Notes under the pieces: model-generated
The model's input: only the letters and a program-made list of their open reading frames with translations
Database searches by the model: none
Told to the model about the DNA's origin: nothing
From: Trichomonas vaginalis G3
Taxonomy: Eukaryota; Parabasalia; Trichomonadida; Trichomonadidae
Direction of reading: 5' to 3'
Assembly: GCF_026262505.1 (NCBI RefSeq)
Contig: NC_067204.1
Coordinates: 4,869,797-4,933,796, forward strand
DNA: 64,000 nt
Shown here: positions 21,571-35,317 of the stretch, in pieces
Numbering within the stretch: position 1 is the first letter of the stretch
How the letters are laid out: each line of letters opens with the position of its first letter
Translations under genes and position numbers: made by a program

Positions 21571-22563
21571 GGCGTGTGGGCAATTTTAACGACATTTTTT
21601 AACGCGATACGAGCGTAAGTCCATAGAATGTGTTTTGAGGGAAACTATAAAAATCCAAAATAGAGGTAAGTGCGCCATTATTACCTGCGAAGTTACATGG
21701 AATAAATCGAAGAGTAAGTACAAGATGATCTTGCATCTTTCCAAGTAAATGAAATTTATTAAAATTAAGATGATAATATTCATTTATAGTATGTGTATGA
21801 TGTTTTTCAAAATTTCTTCAAATAAAATGCAGAGAGAGGGTCAAAGTTGCTATTTGTCACTTTTCCACAAGAATATAATGGGGACAAAGTTATCATATAG
21901 TTGATCTCATTCACTGAGGTGAGAGATGCGTGTAGTGTAATGGGATAAACAGTGGGATTGCTGCTCTAAGTCCTAGGTTCGAGACACATTGGCTTCATTT
22001 TTCTCTTTTTATTGACGTAAACTATTCAATTTTTGTGTTCTCCATTCAAATTTCAGAATTTTTTTTGCAGATTTCACGCTACATTCGAAGTTACCTTTTG
22101 TAACAACCACCACTGCCTACGAAAGACGAAAGTGTGTCACGATTTCACCCGGAAATCCGACGGTTGTTTAAGAGTAAGCACTTTTGGTCGTATATTAATT
22201 TAACTAATATGAATTTGGATTGTGCTTTCCTTATTGATGTAATGATATTTTCACTAATAAAAAATGAAATATACACAAGAAAAAAATTATTCAAAAATTA
22301 TCATTGCATTTTATTTGAAGAAATTTGAAAAAACATCATACACATACTATAAATGAATATTATCATCTTAATTTTAATAAATTTCATTTACTTGGAAAGA
22401 TGCAAGATCATCTTGTACTTACTCTTCGATTTATTCCATGTAACTTCGCAGGTAATAATGGCGCACTTACCTCTATTTTGGATTTTATAGTTTCCCTCAA
22501 AACACATTCTATGGACTTACGCTCGTATCGCGTTAAAAATGTCGTTAAAATTGAACCGCGCCC
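21571..22563 (+). mobile_element. MULE-like non-autonomous element, unit 3
   Basis: Flanked by ACTTTGAAC at 21562-21570 and 22564-22572. It is about 5 bp shorter than the unit 2 copy because of scattered one-base losses, several in homopolymers. The element was carried along by unit duplication, since insertion site and duplication are the same in all copies. Confidence 0.8.
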
Positions 22564-22572
22564 ACTTTGAAC

Positions 22573-23310
22573 AAATCCGATTTATGCATTGAACTACACT
22601 ACATAGAGATAAAATTAATAATTTCATTTGAAATGTTGGTTATATGTCTAATTATATGGTATATAACATTTAACTCAACTTATGATAAAATAATGTTTTA
22701 AGATTAAGAAAATTTCTAACTATTTGCCCAAAGGTATGCACTACAAAACTATATCGACAAAATAATGATTTCAAATGAACATTAAATTTAAATGAAAGAG
22801 AAAAAATAAGTGAAATGTGATTAAAAATACTATACTACATAGTTGCTGACTGCGTAAGGAAGTGAGATGTACTTATCAATAGCACATCGTCAAGACAAAG
22901 TGACTGATTTGACAGAATGTAACTTTTATGACAACGATCAATTAATTTTTAATATTTGTATATATAGTAAATTTACTATTTATCAACAACCGATTATCAT
23001 AAATACAATTTTTTGTTTAAATTGAACAATTGAATTATGCAAATTTATAAAAAAAGGTTTGTTTGTTCCATTTATATTAAAATTTTTACCTTCAAAAAAA
23101 TTGAATGATATTCGTCTAAAAAGATAATTTAATGAAATCGAATATTAATATGAACTCGGATATAATTTACGATACATCCCATTTGAAATTCAAAGGTTGT
23201 AAAAATTGTTGTTCGATATATTCAAGCAAATATTGTTTAATATATTGAATTGAACAAGCCATAACACTTCCGCATTTTTTGAAGGTATGCAACAAATTCA
23301 ATTTTATATA
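22573..23310. other. Intergenic region upstream of gene B3, indel-rich
   Basis: Corresponds to 12494-13242 but has many small deletions (for example near 22745, 22795, 22955 and 22980), plus an extra TA just before the B3 start. No gene is seen. Confidence 0.4.
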
Positions 23311-25244
23311 ATGTTTTTGTTGCTTTTTTTAGCCAATTCTCATGAATTTAGATGCATGCATAATGAGAATGAAGATTGGCTCGTTCCAAAAATAGATCCT
23401 TCTTCAATAAAGCATCAAAAGAGAAAATTGCAAGAATCTTCATGGCAAAACATTCGTATTAAAATTGTTACAGATTTCATCACAGGTGAACTCGATGATG
23501 ATCTTAAATGTAAAAGTATCGGACAACAAATTTCATGGAGATACGGCACAATTACATGTACAGAAGAAGATTTTTTAAATGCGTCACGAAAAGCGAATCT
23601 TTTAAGGACATTGGATAATGTTAGAATATATTTAGAGAAGTTGCTTAAAGTAATACTGTTTCAGGCCCAATTACAATGGAGACTTCTTCATCGAACTCTT
23701 TTACATACTCTCCAAAGAAAAGTTATACAGGCTATGATTTAATATTACCAGTTGTTCTTAGGAATTTCGGTAGTGATAGTCCTCTTGCAATGGCTGGCCC
23801 TACTGATTATGATTCTGTCTATAGTCGTCCAATCAGTGGCATTGTATACTTAAATACGAAGCAAATACCAGACAATACTCAAAGCGAATCAACATGGCAA
23901 CGTTGGTTCTTCCAAGTTTTAATTCATGAAATTTGTCATGCACTTGGTGTTACTGATTCAATGTTTTCTTGGTATCATCCTTATGAGAACTCACAACCAT
24001 ATAACAATCCAACATGTCAACTTACAATACACAAGAAGTCTTTCACATTCTTAACAACTCCTTATTCTCACATCTTCGCGAAGAAACGATATGGTGTTGA
24101 AACATTCTCAAATGGAACTCACAGTTGTCCATCAGGTATCGAAATTGAAGACGGTGGCGGTTACGGAACAGCCGGTTCCCACCTTGAAGGACGTGCTTTC
24201 TATTCAGAGTTAATGACAGGAAGTTCGATGTCTGATGCATCAGGTCCATTTGAGAGACTTACAGATGCAGTGATGGCAATATTACAAGATACAGGAAATT
24301 ACAAGTGTGATTGGAGATATGCACAACCACTTGTTTGGGGTAATCCAGAATCAACAATTGGTGGCCAACCAATCAATGACTTTGCAACAGGTCCTCCATC
24401 TAAAGTTTTCCCCGATCACTACATGAAGAAACCAAATGGTGACAATCTTGGTGCCACAGGCTTCAACTTCAAGACATGGGGAAGTTGGCTTCCATTAAAA
24501 GCTGATTCTGAAATTTCATGTCCAAGCCAATTCATTAACTATCAACAATATTGTGGTCCAGCACGTTATGAGTTTTATAATCCGTTGAAAGCAGATTTTC
24601 AATACAACAAATATATTTTTGACTTCATCAATGTAACATATCCTTCCAATAGTTGCCCAGATGGTCAAGCAATTTTACCTGGAGCATCTGAGTATGGAAA
24701 TGTATACGATGTTTGTGGAACATATAAATGCAACAAATATGATAGTTACACGATGAATGTAACTACATTTGAAAAAACAACCACAATCACATGCAATAAG
24801 AGCAATGTCGGTCAAGCATTCTATTATTATATTCCTGCCAGCTATGGTTATGTGTTAAGAGCAGCATATTGTGTCCATCCAGAAATATTCTGCAGAACAG
24901 TTAAACTTCATGAAATGAATTTTGTTGCTGATCCATTCGATCCAAATTCAGTCCAACTTCAAGATCCATATAAAACACCAACTCCAACACCAAAGCCAAC
25001 ACCGAATACACAATCTTCAGGAGACTCAACATCAAGCACAAATGGATCAGGTGAATCAGGCAACAATGACTCCAAATCAAATAATGGAAAGAAAGGAATC
25101 TCATCTAAGGTGTGGATCATCGTTGGCGTCATTATCGGTGTAGTTGTTATTATCGCCCTTATTGTCACTATTATTGTTTGCAAAGCCAAAGGCAGTAAGG
25201 AAACAGCAAGCGATGACAAAATTAATAAGGATTTCTTAGTATAA
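23311..25244 (+). pseudogene. GP63-like metallopeptidase gene B copy 3, single frameshift
   Basis: As B1, except that one C is missing near 23655 (AATACTG instead of AATACCTG). This shifts the frame after about 115 codons, before the zinc motif. The 522-aa downstream frame starts at an internal ATG (23676) and still contains HEICHALG, the Thr/Pro stalk and the anchor, but no signal sequence. Whether the deletion is real or a read error cannot be told; an otherwise identical sequence favours error or a very recent mutation. Confidence 0.75.
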
Positions 25245-25962
25245 ATTTAATAATTTTTTTTGACATGCAAGCTTTATCTCCCAATTTTCTATAATAAAAA
25301 GTTAATATTTTATAAATCTCTGCTTAGTTCCTAACATGGCTATTATACTCTTTTGCCATTAGAATAAAGATATGTTGATATTATCGGAGCGTTTAAAGAA
25401 TAAAAATTTTAAGTCTTCAATTTTGGTTTGGTTTAAGTGCTTCTATCTCTCAATCTAAAAAAGATTGTAGCTATATATACTCGCATGGACTCATGCATAG
25501 AATTAGTATATTTTCACTGAATGAAAACAAATCTATCTCCAGGAAAAAACCGAAAATTAGAGATTACAAAATTTTTTATGAACGACTAATGAAAGTCTCT
25601 AAATTTTAATTTTTATAGTATATTGCTCTAAACAATGTTTGTAAAATTTATTGATATGTAATGATTTCATGATATTGTGATATCAATGTGTTTTGAATTA
25701 AAATTTGCTTGAAAACTAATAATCTGGACAAAAGAATTGTGAAACAAAGTTTATTAATATTTTATAGAAGGATTATATAATAGAAATTGGTTATACTTAC
25801 ATTTTTGGTCAATCAATTTTGAAAACAAGAAGATTTTAACGATGCTAAAATATTAAAGCTTATAAGATATTGTGCTTATTTATGATTCTTTTTTGGATGT
25901 AATTCATGAATAAAAAAATTGATATCATTCTTTTTATTTTTTCTTTAATCATTGGAGTAAAT
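25245..25962. other. Intergenic region downstream of gene B3
   Basis: Repeats 5098-5816 with one T fewer in the first poly-T run; nothing coding is seen. Confidence 0.4.
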
Positions 25963-25964
25963 TA

Positions 25965-27014
25965 AGGGTTTCGTTTTGCTAAAATTGTCACTTTTATAGC
26001 ATATTTGTTTTTGGATGTTTTGCGAAACCAAAAAAAAACTATGATATACAATGTGTGTGTAAAGAAAATACTTTATTTACTAGTTAAAAAATCATTTGGT
26101 ATTGATCAAGTTATTTTTTCTGGATAAGATATTATATGGATAATTGGATAGAAAATACAATTATATAATCTTGTACCTGGTTTAATTAAGCTAATTGTCA
26201 TCAGAAACTTGTAATTTTTATGAATTTCAGATTTTCTTTTCATTACTGCTTTTCTTAATAGGTCAAGTTCTTATTTACGTTATAAAGTATGATATTTACA
26301 AATATCAAGTTATCATGCTTTTTGAGAAATTATGAGAAACAAACAAAAATGAAAAAGATAGGAATAGCAATGAATAGTGATGTGGGTATAGAAAATGTAA
26401 GAGATATGAATGCAAAGCAATCAGTATTTAGGACATTGACCATAGATTTCGAAAAAAAAATGCTGCATATTGAGCAAAAACTATGATTATATTATAAGGC
26501 TGTCATTTAAAGCATAATGAAACTATTCCCTTTTCATTTTAATCGAATAAGATAGTAAAGATTTTTGAATTAGCTAGAAACTGATGAGATGTTTTCACAA
26601 ATCAGATTTTTAATCTCTATAATGCATAATTCACTCAATATCTCAATTTTGATATTGCGAGATATTTTTGCTATCGGTTTCGCAATTTTGACACAATAGC
26701 AAGAGGGTTCTATAAGCATTATTATCAACGTAGAATCTGAATATCATATCAGAAAATGTCGCAAATCTGACATTTACCCGACCAAATAGCAAAAATAATT
26801 GAATACTTTTCGCCAAAACTTTAAAAATCGATAAAAATATGAAATATAGATATTAAAGAGACTTTTTATATAATATTCATAAAGATTTTCCAAAAATATG
26901 ATACCGCAAAATTAAAAAAGTGACGTCTTGAGTGGAGTCAAAGGTCGAAATTGCTAGCTAAATGTTTTTTTAGCGAAATTGCGTATTGTACGTTTTTTCG
27001 CAAAACGAAACCCT
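25965..27014 (+). mobile_element. TA-flanked transposon-like element, unit 3 copy a
   Basis: Full-length copy with both AGGGTTTCG ends and TA flanks. A one-base loss in the terminal poly-T tract distinguishes it. Confidence 0.7.
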
Positions 27015-27859
27015 TATTTTGAATGATTAATAAATTTTATACATCAAGGTTTTCAAAAGATTACAAAACCGCATGATCAAATTTTATATATTATGCCAAT
27101 ACTAATATTTAATCCAATTTTTCCATAAAATTTTCCATACGATAGAGATGCATTTTTTAAAGAATGACAGCACAAAAATGATGGCTCTAAGTAACAAAAA
27201 GTTTCAAGTAGCAGCGCACTCAGTATTTTTAAAGTGTTGTTTCATTTAATTAACAAGAAGTTCAAAGACGACTTACGATTTATATCAAATTGCAAATATT
27301 TTATCGAAAAATCTCATACATGCTTAAGTTTGTTTGTAATTTGTGATTTTATGTGAACACATATGTTATTTGCATCTAGAAATTCCTTGATTAATCAGAA
27401 AATATTAATAACTCTATCTTTCATTTAACACACGCACCTAATATTCCTTTTAGGTTCAATAAACTAATCACATTAAAATGTTCTTTATATAATATTTTTT
27501 CATTAATCCATCTGTATACTTTGATATCTTCTTGATAAATTTAAATGTTTCAATGTTAAAAATAAAATTATTTTCATAATTAGATTCTACACGAGATCTG
27601 GACGCAAATAGCAAGATTGCTCACATAAGTTATATTATTTAATGATTTACGCTATGTAAAGAAATAATGTAAAGAAATTCACACGGTTGATTGATTAGTG
27701 TTAACCATTCATGCTATATAATATCGAATACAGATTAAAAGGTACATGTGAAGTACTTCACTATTTCAGCATCATTTTTCGTCTTCATTTAATCTTAAAA
27801 ATGAAAACCATTATTTGTTACCAATTATTGTATTATATGGGTGTTTAATTTATACCATA

Positions 27860-28166
27860 AGGGTTTCGTTTTGCGAAAAAAACGTACAATACGCAATTTC
27901 GCTAAAAAAACATTTAGCTAGCAATTTCGACCTTTGACTCCACTCAAGACGTCACTTTTTTAATTTTGCGGTATCATATTTTTGGAAAATCTTTATGAAT
28001 ATTATATAAAAAGTCTCTTTAATATCTATATTTCATATTTTTATCGATTTTTAAAGTTTTGGCGAAAAGTATTCAATTTTTTTGCTATTTGGTCGGGTAA
28101 ATGTCAGATTTGCGACATTTTCTGATATGATATTCGGATTCTACGTTGATAATAATGCATATAGAA
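27860..28166 (-). mobile_element. Inverted fragment of TA-flanked element, unit 3
   Basis: Same inverted end fragment as in the other units. The spacer 27017-27857 again holds no gene. Confidence 0.72.
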
Positions 28167-28168
28167 TA

Positions 28169-29220
28169 AGGGTTTCGTTTTTGCTAAAATTGTCACTTTT
28201 ATAGCATATTTGTTTTTGGATGTTTTGCGAAACCAAAAAAAAAAAAAACTATGATATACAATGTGTGTGTAAAGAAAATACTTTATTTACTAGTTAAAAA
28301 ATCATTTGGTATTGATCAAGTTATTTTTTCTGGATAAGATATTATATGGATAATTGGATAGAAAATACAATTATATAATCTTGTACCTGGTTTAATTAAG
28401 CTAATTGTCATCAGAAACTTGTAATTTTTATGAATTTCAGATTTTCTTTTCATTACTGCTTTTCTTAATAGGTCAAGTTCTTATTTACGTTATAAAGTAT
28501 GATATTTACAAATATCAAGTTATCATGTTTTTTGAGAAATTATGAGAAACAAACAAAAATGAAAAAGATAGGAATAGCAATGAATAGTGATGTGGGTATA
28601 GAAAATGTAAGAGATATGAATGCAAAGCAATCAGTATTTAGGACATTGACCATAGATTTCGAAAAAAAAATGCTGCATATTGAGCAAAAACTATGATTAT
28701 ATTATAAGGCTGTCATTTAAAGCATAATGAAACTATTCCCTTTTCATTTTAATCGAATAAGATAGTAAAGATTTTTGAATTAGCTAGAAACTGATGAGAT
28801 GTTTTCACAAATCAGATTTTTAATCTCTATAATGCATAATTCACTCAATATCTCAATTTTGATATTGCGAGATATTTTTGCTATCGGTTTCGCAATTTTG
28901 ACACAATAGCAAGAGGGTTCTATAAGCATTATTATCAACGTAGAATCTGAATATCATATCAGAAAATGTCGCAAATCTGACATTTACCCGACAAATAGCA
29001 AAAATAATTGAATACTTTTCGCCAAAACTTTAAAAATCGATAAAAATATGAAATATAGATATTAAAGAGACTTTTTATATAATATTCATAAAGATTTTCC
29101 AAAAATATGATACCGCAAAATTAAAAAAGTGACGTCTTGAGTGGAGTCAAAGGTCGAAATTGCTAGCTAAATGTTTTTAGCGAAATTGCGTATGTACGTT
29201 TTTTCGCAAAACGAAACCCT
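28169..29220 (+). mobile_element. TA-flanked transposon-like element, unit 3 copy b
   Basis: Full-length, with an extra T in the left end (GTTTTTGC) and several one-base losses toward the right end, in the same stretch where the neighbouring gene A4 is damaged. Confidence 0.68.
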
Positions 29221-29444
29221 TAAGTAAATACTTATATTACTTCTTTTGCAATATGTAAAGATGATATATAATTAACCATTAAAAATTGTCATTTTTATCG
29301 GATAATTGAAATTTAAAAATAAACAAATTATAACACAAATCAATAATATATTTAATTGACAAATTATCAAGAATAATTGAATGATTATTTTTTGAAGTTT
29401 AATTGAAATTATTCAATTAAATCAATTATTTCAATTTTTTTCAA

Positions 29445-31360
29445 ATGTTTTTCTGTTTGTTCTAGCGAATTCACACGCATTTCAATGTATGCATAATGAA
29501 AATGAGTACTGGCTTGTTCCCAAAATAGATCTTGCTTCAATAAAGCATCAAAAGAGAAAATTAACAGAATCTTCATGGCGAAACATTCGTATTAAAATCG
29601 TCACAGACTTTATCACATGGGAACTCGATGATGAATTTAAATGTAAGACCGTTGGGCAAACAATTTCATGGGAGCGTGGGACACATCTATGTACGGAAGA
29701 TGATTTTTTAAATGCTTCACGAAGAGCGAATCTTTTAAGGACATTGGATAATGTTAGAATATATATAGAGAAGTTACTCAAAGTGATACCCGTTACAGGA
29801 TCGATTACTATGGATTCGGCTGGTTCATATACTTTTACGTATTCTCCATTGAAAAGTTATACAGGCTATGATTTAATATTACCAGTCGTTCTTAAGAATT
29901 TCGGTGGTGATAGTCCTCTTGCAATGGCTGGTCCAACTGGTTATGAAAGAACATACAAGCGTCCAATTAGTGGAATTATATACTTAAATACAAAGAAAAT
30001 TCCAGATAATACACAAAGTGAGTCAACATGGCAACGTTGGTACTTCCAAGTTTTAATTCACGAAATTTGTCATGCACTTGGTGTTACTGATTCAATGTTT
30101 TCTTCGTATCATCCATATGAGAACTCACAACCATATAGCAATCCAACATGTCAACTTACAATACACAAGAAGTCTTTCACATTCTTAACAACTCCTTATT
30201 CTCACATCTTCGCGAAGAAACGATATGGTGTTGAAACATTCTCAAATGGAACTCACAGTTGTCCATCAGGTATCGAAATTGAAGACGGTGGTGGTGAAGG
30301 CACATCTGGTTCCCACCTTGAAGGACGTGTTTTTTACTCAGATTTAATGACGGGAACTGTGATGTCTGATGCATCAGGGCCATTTCAACGACTTACAGAT
30401 GCAGTGATGGCAATATTACAAGATACAGGAAATTACAAGTGTGATTGGAAATATGCACAACCACTTGTATGGGGTAATCCAGAATCAACAATTGGTGGCC
30501 AACCAATCAATGACTTTGCAACAGGTGTTCCGTCTAAAGTTTTCCCGATCACTACATGAAGAAACCAACCGTGACAATCTTGGTGGAACGGGTTTTGACT
30601 TCAAAACATGGGGGAGTTCGTCGAGTGTTGTGAAAGACTCTGAGATTTCATGTCCAAGTAATGACATTAAATATCAGCAATATTGTGGTCCGGCTCGTTA
30701 TGAATTTTATAATCCATCAAAAGCTGATTTGCCTGCAAAGAGATATCTTTATGACTATATAAATGTTGCATATCCCCAAGATAGCTGTCCTGATGGTCAA
30801 GCAATTTTGCCTGGAGCCACTCAATTTAGCAATGTTTTTGAATTATGTGCTCCATACAAATGTAATAAATATGATAGCTTTACACTGAACGTAACAAACT
30901 CTCGGAAAAAAACTACTATAGAATGTAATAAGAGCAATGTTGGTGCAGCTTTTTCTTACGAAGTGCCTTCCTCATTTATTTCATATCCAAGAACAGCATA
31001 TTGTGTTCATCCAGAAATATTCTGCAGATCAGTTAAACTTAATGAAATGAATTTTGTTGCAGATCCATTCGATCCAAACACAGTCCAACTTCAAGATCCA
31101 TATAAAACGCCATCTCCAACACCAAATACACCTGCGCTGAGCTCCCAAATAGAACCAACACCTGATCCAAATGAACCAAGTGAATCCGATGATTCTAAGT
31201 CAGATTCAGGTAAGAAAGGACTCTCAACCAAGATGTGGATCATCATTGGTGCATCGGTTGGGGCTGTTATTCTGATAATCCTTATTGTAACCATTATTGT
31301 GTGCAAGGTCAAAGTAGTAAAGAGACGTCCAGTGATCATGATCAAGATTTATTTGTTTGA
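29445..31360 (+). pseudogene. GP63-like metallopeptidase gene A copy 4, multiply frameshifted
   Basis: The ATG at 29445 runs into a stop within seven codons because one T is missing near 29453. Further one-base changes lie near 30543 (a C run), 30570, 30897-30910 and 31314. Long open stretches remain (29489-30559 and the 3' half) with HEICHALG intact. It also carries real substitutions: VTDSMFSSYH, which has the D typical of gene B, and PYSNP. So this copy is partly distinct as well as broken. The indels could be decay or low-quality consensus; the substitutions argue against pure sequencing noise. Confidence 0.75.
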
Positions 31361-31454
31361 ATATCTTTTTTTGACCTTTTATTTAATTTATGATGCGTTA
31401 ACTAAAATGAATTATGATTTATAATAAAATATCAATTATTTATGTCAAAACAAA

Positions 31455-31592
31455 ATATCCATCTCGAGTTTTTCCATCTCATTACATGAAGAAACCAACC
31501 GGTGACAATCTTGGTGAATCAGGTTTTGACTTCAAGACATGGGAGTCTTCACCAGCTCTTATGAAAGACTCTGAAAATTCATGTCCAAGCAA
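31455..31592 (+). pseudogene. GP63 gene fragment, unit 4
   Basis: Same relic as in unit 1, undamaged although the gene just upstream is damaged. Confidence 0.68.
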
Positions 31593-31625
31593 ACGTTTGC
31601 AGGAATCATATTAATCACTTTGAAC

Positions 31626-32624
31626 GGCGTGTGGGCAATTTTAACGACATTTTTTACGCGATACGAGCGTAAGTCCATAGAATGTGTTTTGAGGGAAACT
31701 ATAAAAATCCAAAATAGAGGTAAGTGCGCCATTATTACCTGCGAAGTTACATGGAATAAATCGAAGAGTAAGTACAAGATGATCTTGCATCTTTCCAAGT
31801 AAATGAAATTTTAAAAATTAAGATGATAATATTCATTTATAGTATGTGTATGATGTTTTTCAAAAATTTCTTCAAATAAAATGCAGAGAGAGGGTCAAAG
31901 TTGCTATTTTGTCACTTTTCCACAAGAATATAATGGGGACAAAGTTATCATATAGTTGATCTCATTCACTGAGGTGAGAGATGGCGTGTAGTGTAATGGG
32001 ATAAACAGTGGATTGCTGCTCTAAGTCCTAGGTTCGAGACACCATTGGCTTCATTTTTCTCTTTTTTATTGAGTAAACTATTCAATTTTTGTGTTTCTCA
32101 TTCAAATTTCAGAATTTTTTTTTGCAGATTTCACGCTAGCATTCGAAGTTACCTTTTGTAACAACCACCACTGCCTACGAAAGACGAAAGTGTGTCACGA
32201 TTTCACCCGGAAATCCGACGGTTGTTTAAGAGTAAGCACTTTTGGTCGTATATTAATTTAACTAATATGAATTTGGATTGTGCTTTCCTTATTGATGTAA
32301 TGATATTTTCACTAATAAAAAATGAAATATACACAAGAAAAAAATTATTCAAAAATTATCATTGCATTTTATTTGAAGAAATTTTGAAAAAACATCATAC
32401 ACATACTATAAATGAATATTATCATCTTAATTTTAATAAATTTCATTTACTTGGAAAGATGCAAGATCATCTTGTACTTACTCTTCGATTTATTCCATGT
32501 AACTTCGCAGGTAATAATGGCGCACTTACCTCTATTTTGGATTTTTATAGTTTCCCTCAAAACACATTCTATGGACTTACGCTCGTATCGCGTTAAAAAA
32601 TGTCGTTAAAATTGAACCGCGCCC
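31626..32624 (+). mobile_element. MULE-like non-autonomous element, unit 4
   Basis: Flanked by ACTTTGAAC at 31617-31625 and 32625-32633. The left half and interior have about a dozen one-base insertions and losses relative to unit 2, whereas the right inverted repeat is clean. Confidence 0.78.
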
Positions 32625-32633
32625 ACTTTGAAC

Positions 32634-33382
32634 AAATCCGATTTATGCATTGAACTACACTACATAGAGATAAAATTAATAATTTTCATTTGAAATGTTG
32701 GTTATATGTCTAATTATATGGTATATAACATTTAACTCAACTTATGATAAAATAATGTTTTAAGATTAAGAAAATTTCTAACTATTTGCCCAAAGGTATG
32801 CACTACATAAACTATATCGACAAAATAATGATTTCAAATGAACATTAAATTTAAATGAATAAGAGAGAAAAAATAAGTGAAATGTGATTAAAAATACTAT
32901 ACTACATAGTTGCTGACTGCGTAAGGAAGTGAGATGTACTTATCAATAGCACATCGTCAAGACAAGAGTGACTGATTTGACAGAATGTAACTTTTATGAC
33001 AACGATCAATTAATTTTTAATAATTTGTATACCAATATAGTAAATTTACTATTTAATCAACAACCGATTATCATAAATACAATTTTTTGTTTAAATTGAA
33101 CAATTGAATTATGCAAATTTATAAAAAAAGGTTTGTTTGTTCCATTTATATTAAAATTTTTACCTTCAAAAAAATTGAATGATATTCGTCTAAAAAGATA
33201 ATTTAATGAAATCGAATATTAATATGAACTCGGATATAATTTACGATACATCCCATTTGAAATTCAAAGGTTGTAAAAATTGTTGTTCGATATATTCAAG
33301 CAAATATTGTTTAATATATTGAATTGAACAAGCCATAACACTTCCGCATTTTTTGAAGGTATGCAACAAATTCAATTTTATA
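32634..33382. other. Intergenic region upstream of gene B4
   Basis: Repeats 12494-13242; no gene is seen. Confidence 0.4.
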
Positions 33383-35317
33383 ATGTTTTTGTTGCTTTTT
33401 TTAGCCAATTCTCATGAATTTAGATGCATGCATAATGAGAATGAAGATTGGCTCGTTCCAAAAATAGATCCTTCTTCAATAAAGCATCAAAAGAGAAAAT
33501 TGCAAGAATCTTCATGGCAAAACATTCGTATTAAAATTGTTACAGATTTCATCACAGGTGAACTCGATGATGATCTTAAATGTAAAAGTATCGGACAACA
33601 AATTTCATGGAGATACGGCACAATTACATGTACAGAAGAAGATTTTTTAAATGCGTCACGAAAAGCGAATCTTTTAAGGACATTGGATAATGTTAGAATA
33701 TATTTAGAGAAGTTGCTTAAAGTAATACCTGTTTCAGGCCCAATTACAATGGAGACTTCTTCATCGAACTCTTTTACATACTCTCCAAAGAAAAGTTATA
33801 CAGGCTATGATTTAATATTACCAGTTGTTCTTAGGAATTTCGGTAGTGATAGTCCTCTTGCAATGGCTGGCCCTACTGATTATGATTCTGTCTATAGTCG
33901 TCCAATCAGTGGCATTGTATACTTAAATACGAAGCAAATACCAGACAATACTCAAAGCGAATCAACATGGCAACGTTGGTTCTTCCAAGTTTTAATTCAT
34001 GAAATTTGTCATGCACTTGGTGTTACTGATTCAATGTTTTCTTGGTATCATCCTTATGAGAACTCACAACCATATAACAATCCAACATGTCAACTTACAA
34101 TACACAAGAAGTCTTTCACATTCTTAACAACTCCTTATTCTCACATCTTCGCGAAGAAACGATATGGTGTTGAAACATTCTCAAATGGAACTCACAGTTG
34201 TCCATCAGGTATCGAAATTGAAGACGGTGGCGGTTACGGAACAGCCGGTTCCCACCTTGAAGGACGTGCTTTCTATTCAGAGTTAATGACAGGAAGTTCG
34301 ATGTCTGATGCATCAGGTCCATTTGAGAGACTTACAGATGCAGTGATGGCAATATTACAAGATACAGGAAATTACAAGTGTGATTGGAGATATGCACAAC
34401 CACTTGTTTGGGGTAATCCAGAATCAACAATTGGTGGCCAACCAATCAATGACTTTGCAACAGGTCCTCCATCTAAAGTTTTCCCCGATCACTACATGAA
34501 GAAACCAAATGGTGACAATCTTGGTGCCACAGGCTTCAACTTCAAGACATGGGGAAGTTGGCTTCCATTAAAAGCTGATTCTGAAATTTCATGTCCAAGC
34601 CAATTCATTAACTATCAACAATATTGTGGTCCAGCACGTTATGAGTTTTATAATCCGTTGAAAGCAGATTTTCAATACAACAAATATATTTTTGACTTCA
34701 TCAATGTAACATATCCTTCCAATAGTTGCCCAGATGGTCAAGCAATTTTACCTGGAGCATCTGAGTATGGAAATGTATACGATGTTTGTGGAACATATAA
34801 ATGCAACAAATATGATAGTTACACGATGAATGTAACTACATTTGAAAAAACAACCACAATCACATGCAATAAGAGCAATGTCGGTCAAGCATTCTATTAT
34901 TATATTCCTGCCAGCTATGGTTATGTGTTAAGAGCAGCATATTGTGTCCATCCAGAAATATTCTGCAGAACAGTTAAACTTCATGAAATGAATTTTGTTG
35001 CTGATCCATTCGATCCAAATTCAGTCCAACTTCAAGATCCATATAAAACACCAACTCCAACACCAAAGCCAACACCGAATACACAATCTTCAGGAGACTC
35101 AACATCAAGCACAAATGGATCAGGTGAATCAGGCAACAATGACTCCAAATCAAATAATGGAAAGAAAGGAATCTCATCTAAGGTGTGGATCATCGTTGGC
35201 GTCATTATCGGTGTAGTTGTTATTATCGCCCTTATTGTCACTATTATTGTTTGCAAAGCCAAAGGCAGTAAGGAAACAGCAAGCGATGACAAAATTAATA
35301 AGGATTTCTTAGTATAA
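33383..35317 (+). CDS. GP63-like metallopeptidase, gene B copy 4
   Basis: Predicted protein identical to B1 and B2, with an intact zinc motif, stalk and membrane anchor. It is intact although it follows the most damaged stretch of the array. Confidence 0.9.
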   Translation: MFLLLFLANSHEFRCMHNENEDWLVPKIDPSSIKHQKRKLQESSWQNIRIKIVTDFITGELDDDLKCKSIGQQISWRYGTITCTEEDFLNASRKANLLRTLDNVRIYLEKLLKVIPVSGPITMETSSSNSFTYSPKKSYTGYDLILPVVLRNFGSDSPLAMAGPTDYDSVYSRPISGIVYLNTKQIPDNTQSESTWQRWFFQVLIHEICHALGVTDSMFSWYHPYENSQPYNNPTCQLTIHKKSFTFLTTPYSHIFAKKRYGVETFSNGTHSCPSGIEIEDGGGYGTAGSHLEGRAFYSELMTGSSMSDASGPFERLTDAVMAILQDTGNYKCDWRYAQPLVWGNPESTIGGQPINDFATGPPSKVFPDHYMKKPNGDNLGATGFNFKTWGSWLPLKADSEISCPSQFINYQQYCGPARYEFYNPLKADFQYNKYIFDFINVTYPSNSCPDGQAILPGASEYGNVYDVCGTYKCNKYDSYTMNVTTFEKTTTITCNKSNVGQAFYYYIPASYGYVLRAAYCVHPEIFCRTVKLHEMNFVADPFDPNSVQLQDPYKTPTPTPKPTPNTQSSGDSTSSTNGSGESGNNDSKSNNGKKGISSKVWIIVGVIIGVVVIIALIVTIIVCKAKGSKETASDDKINKDFLV

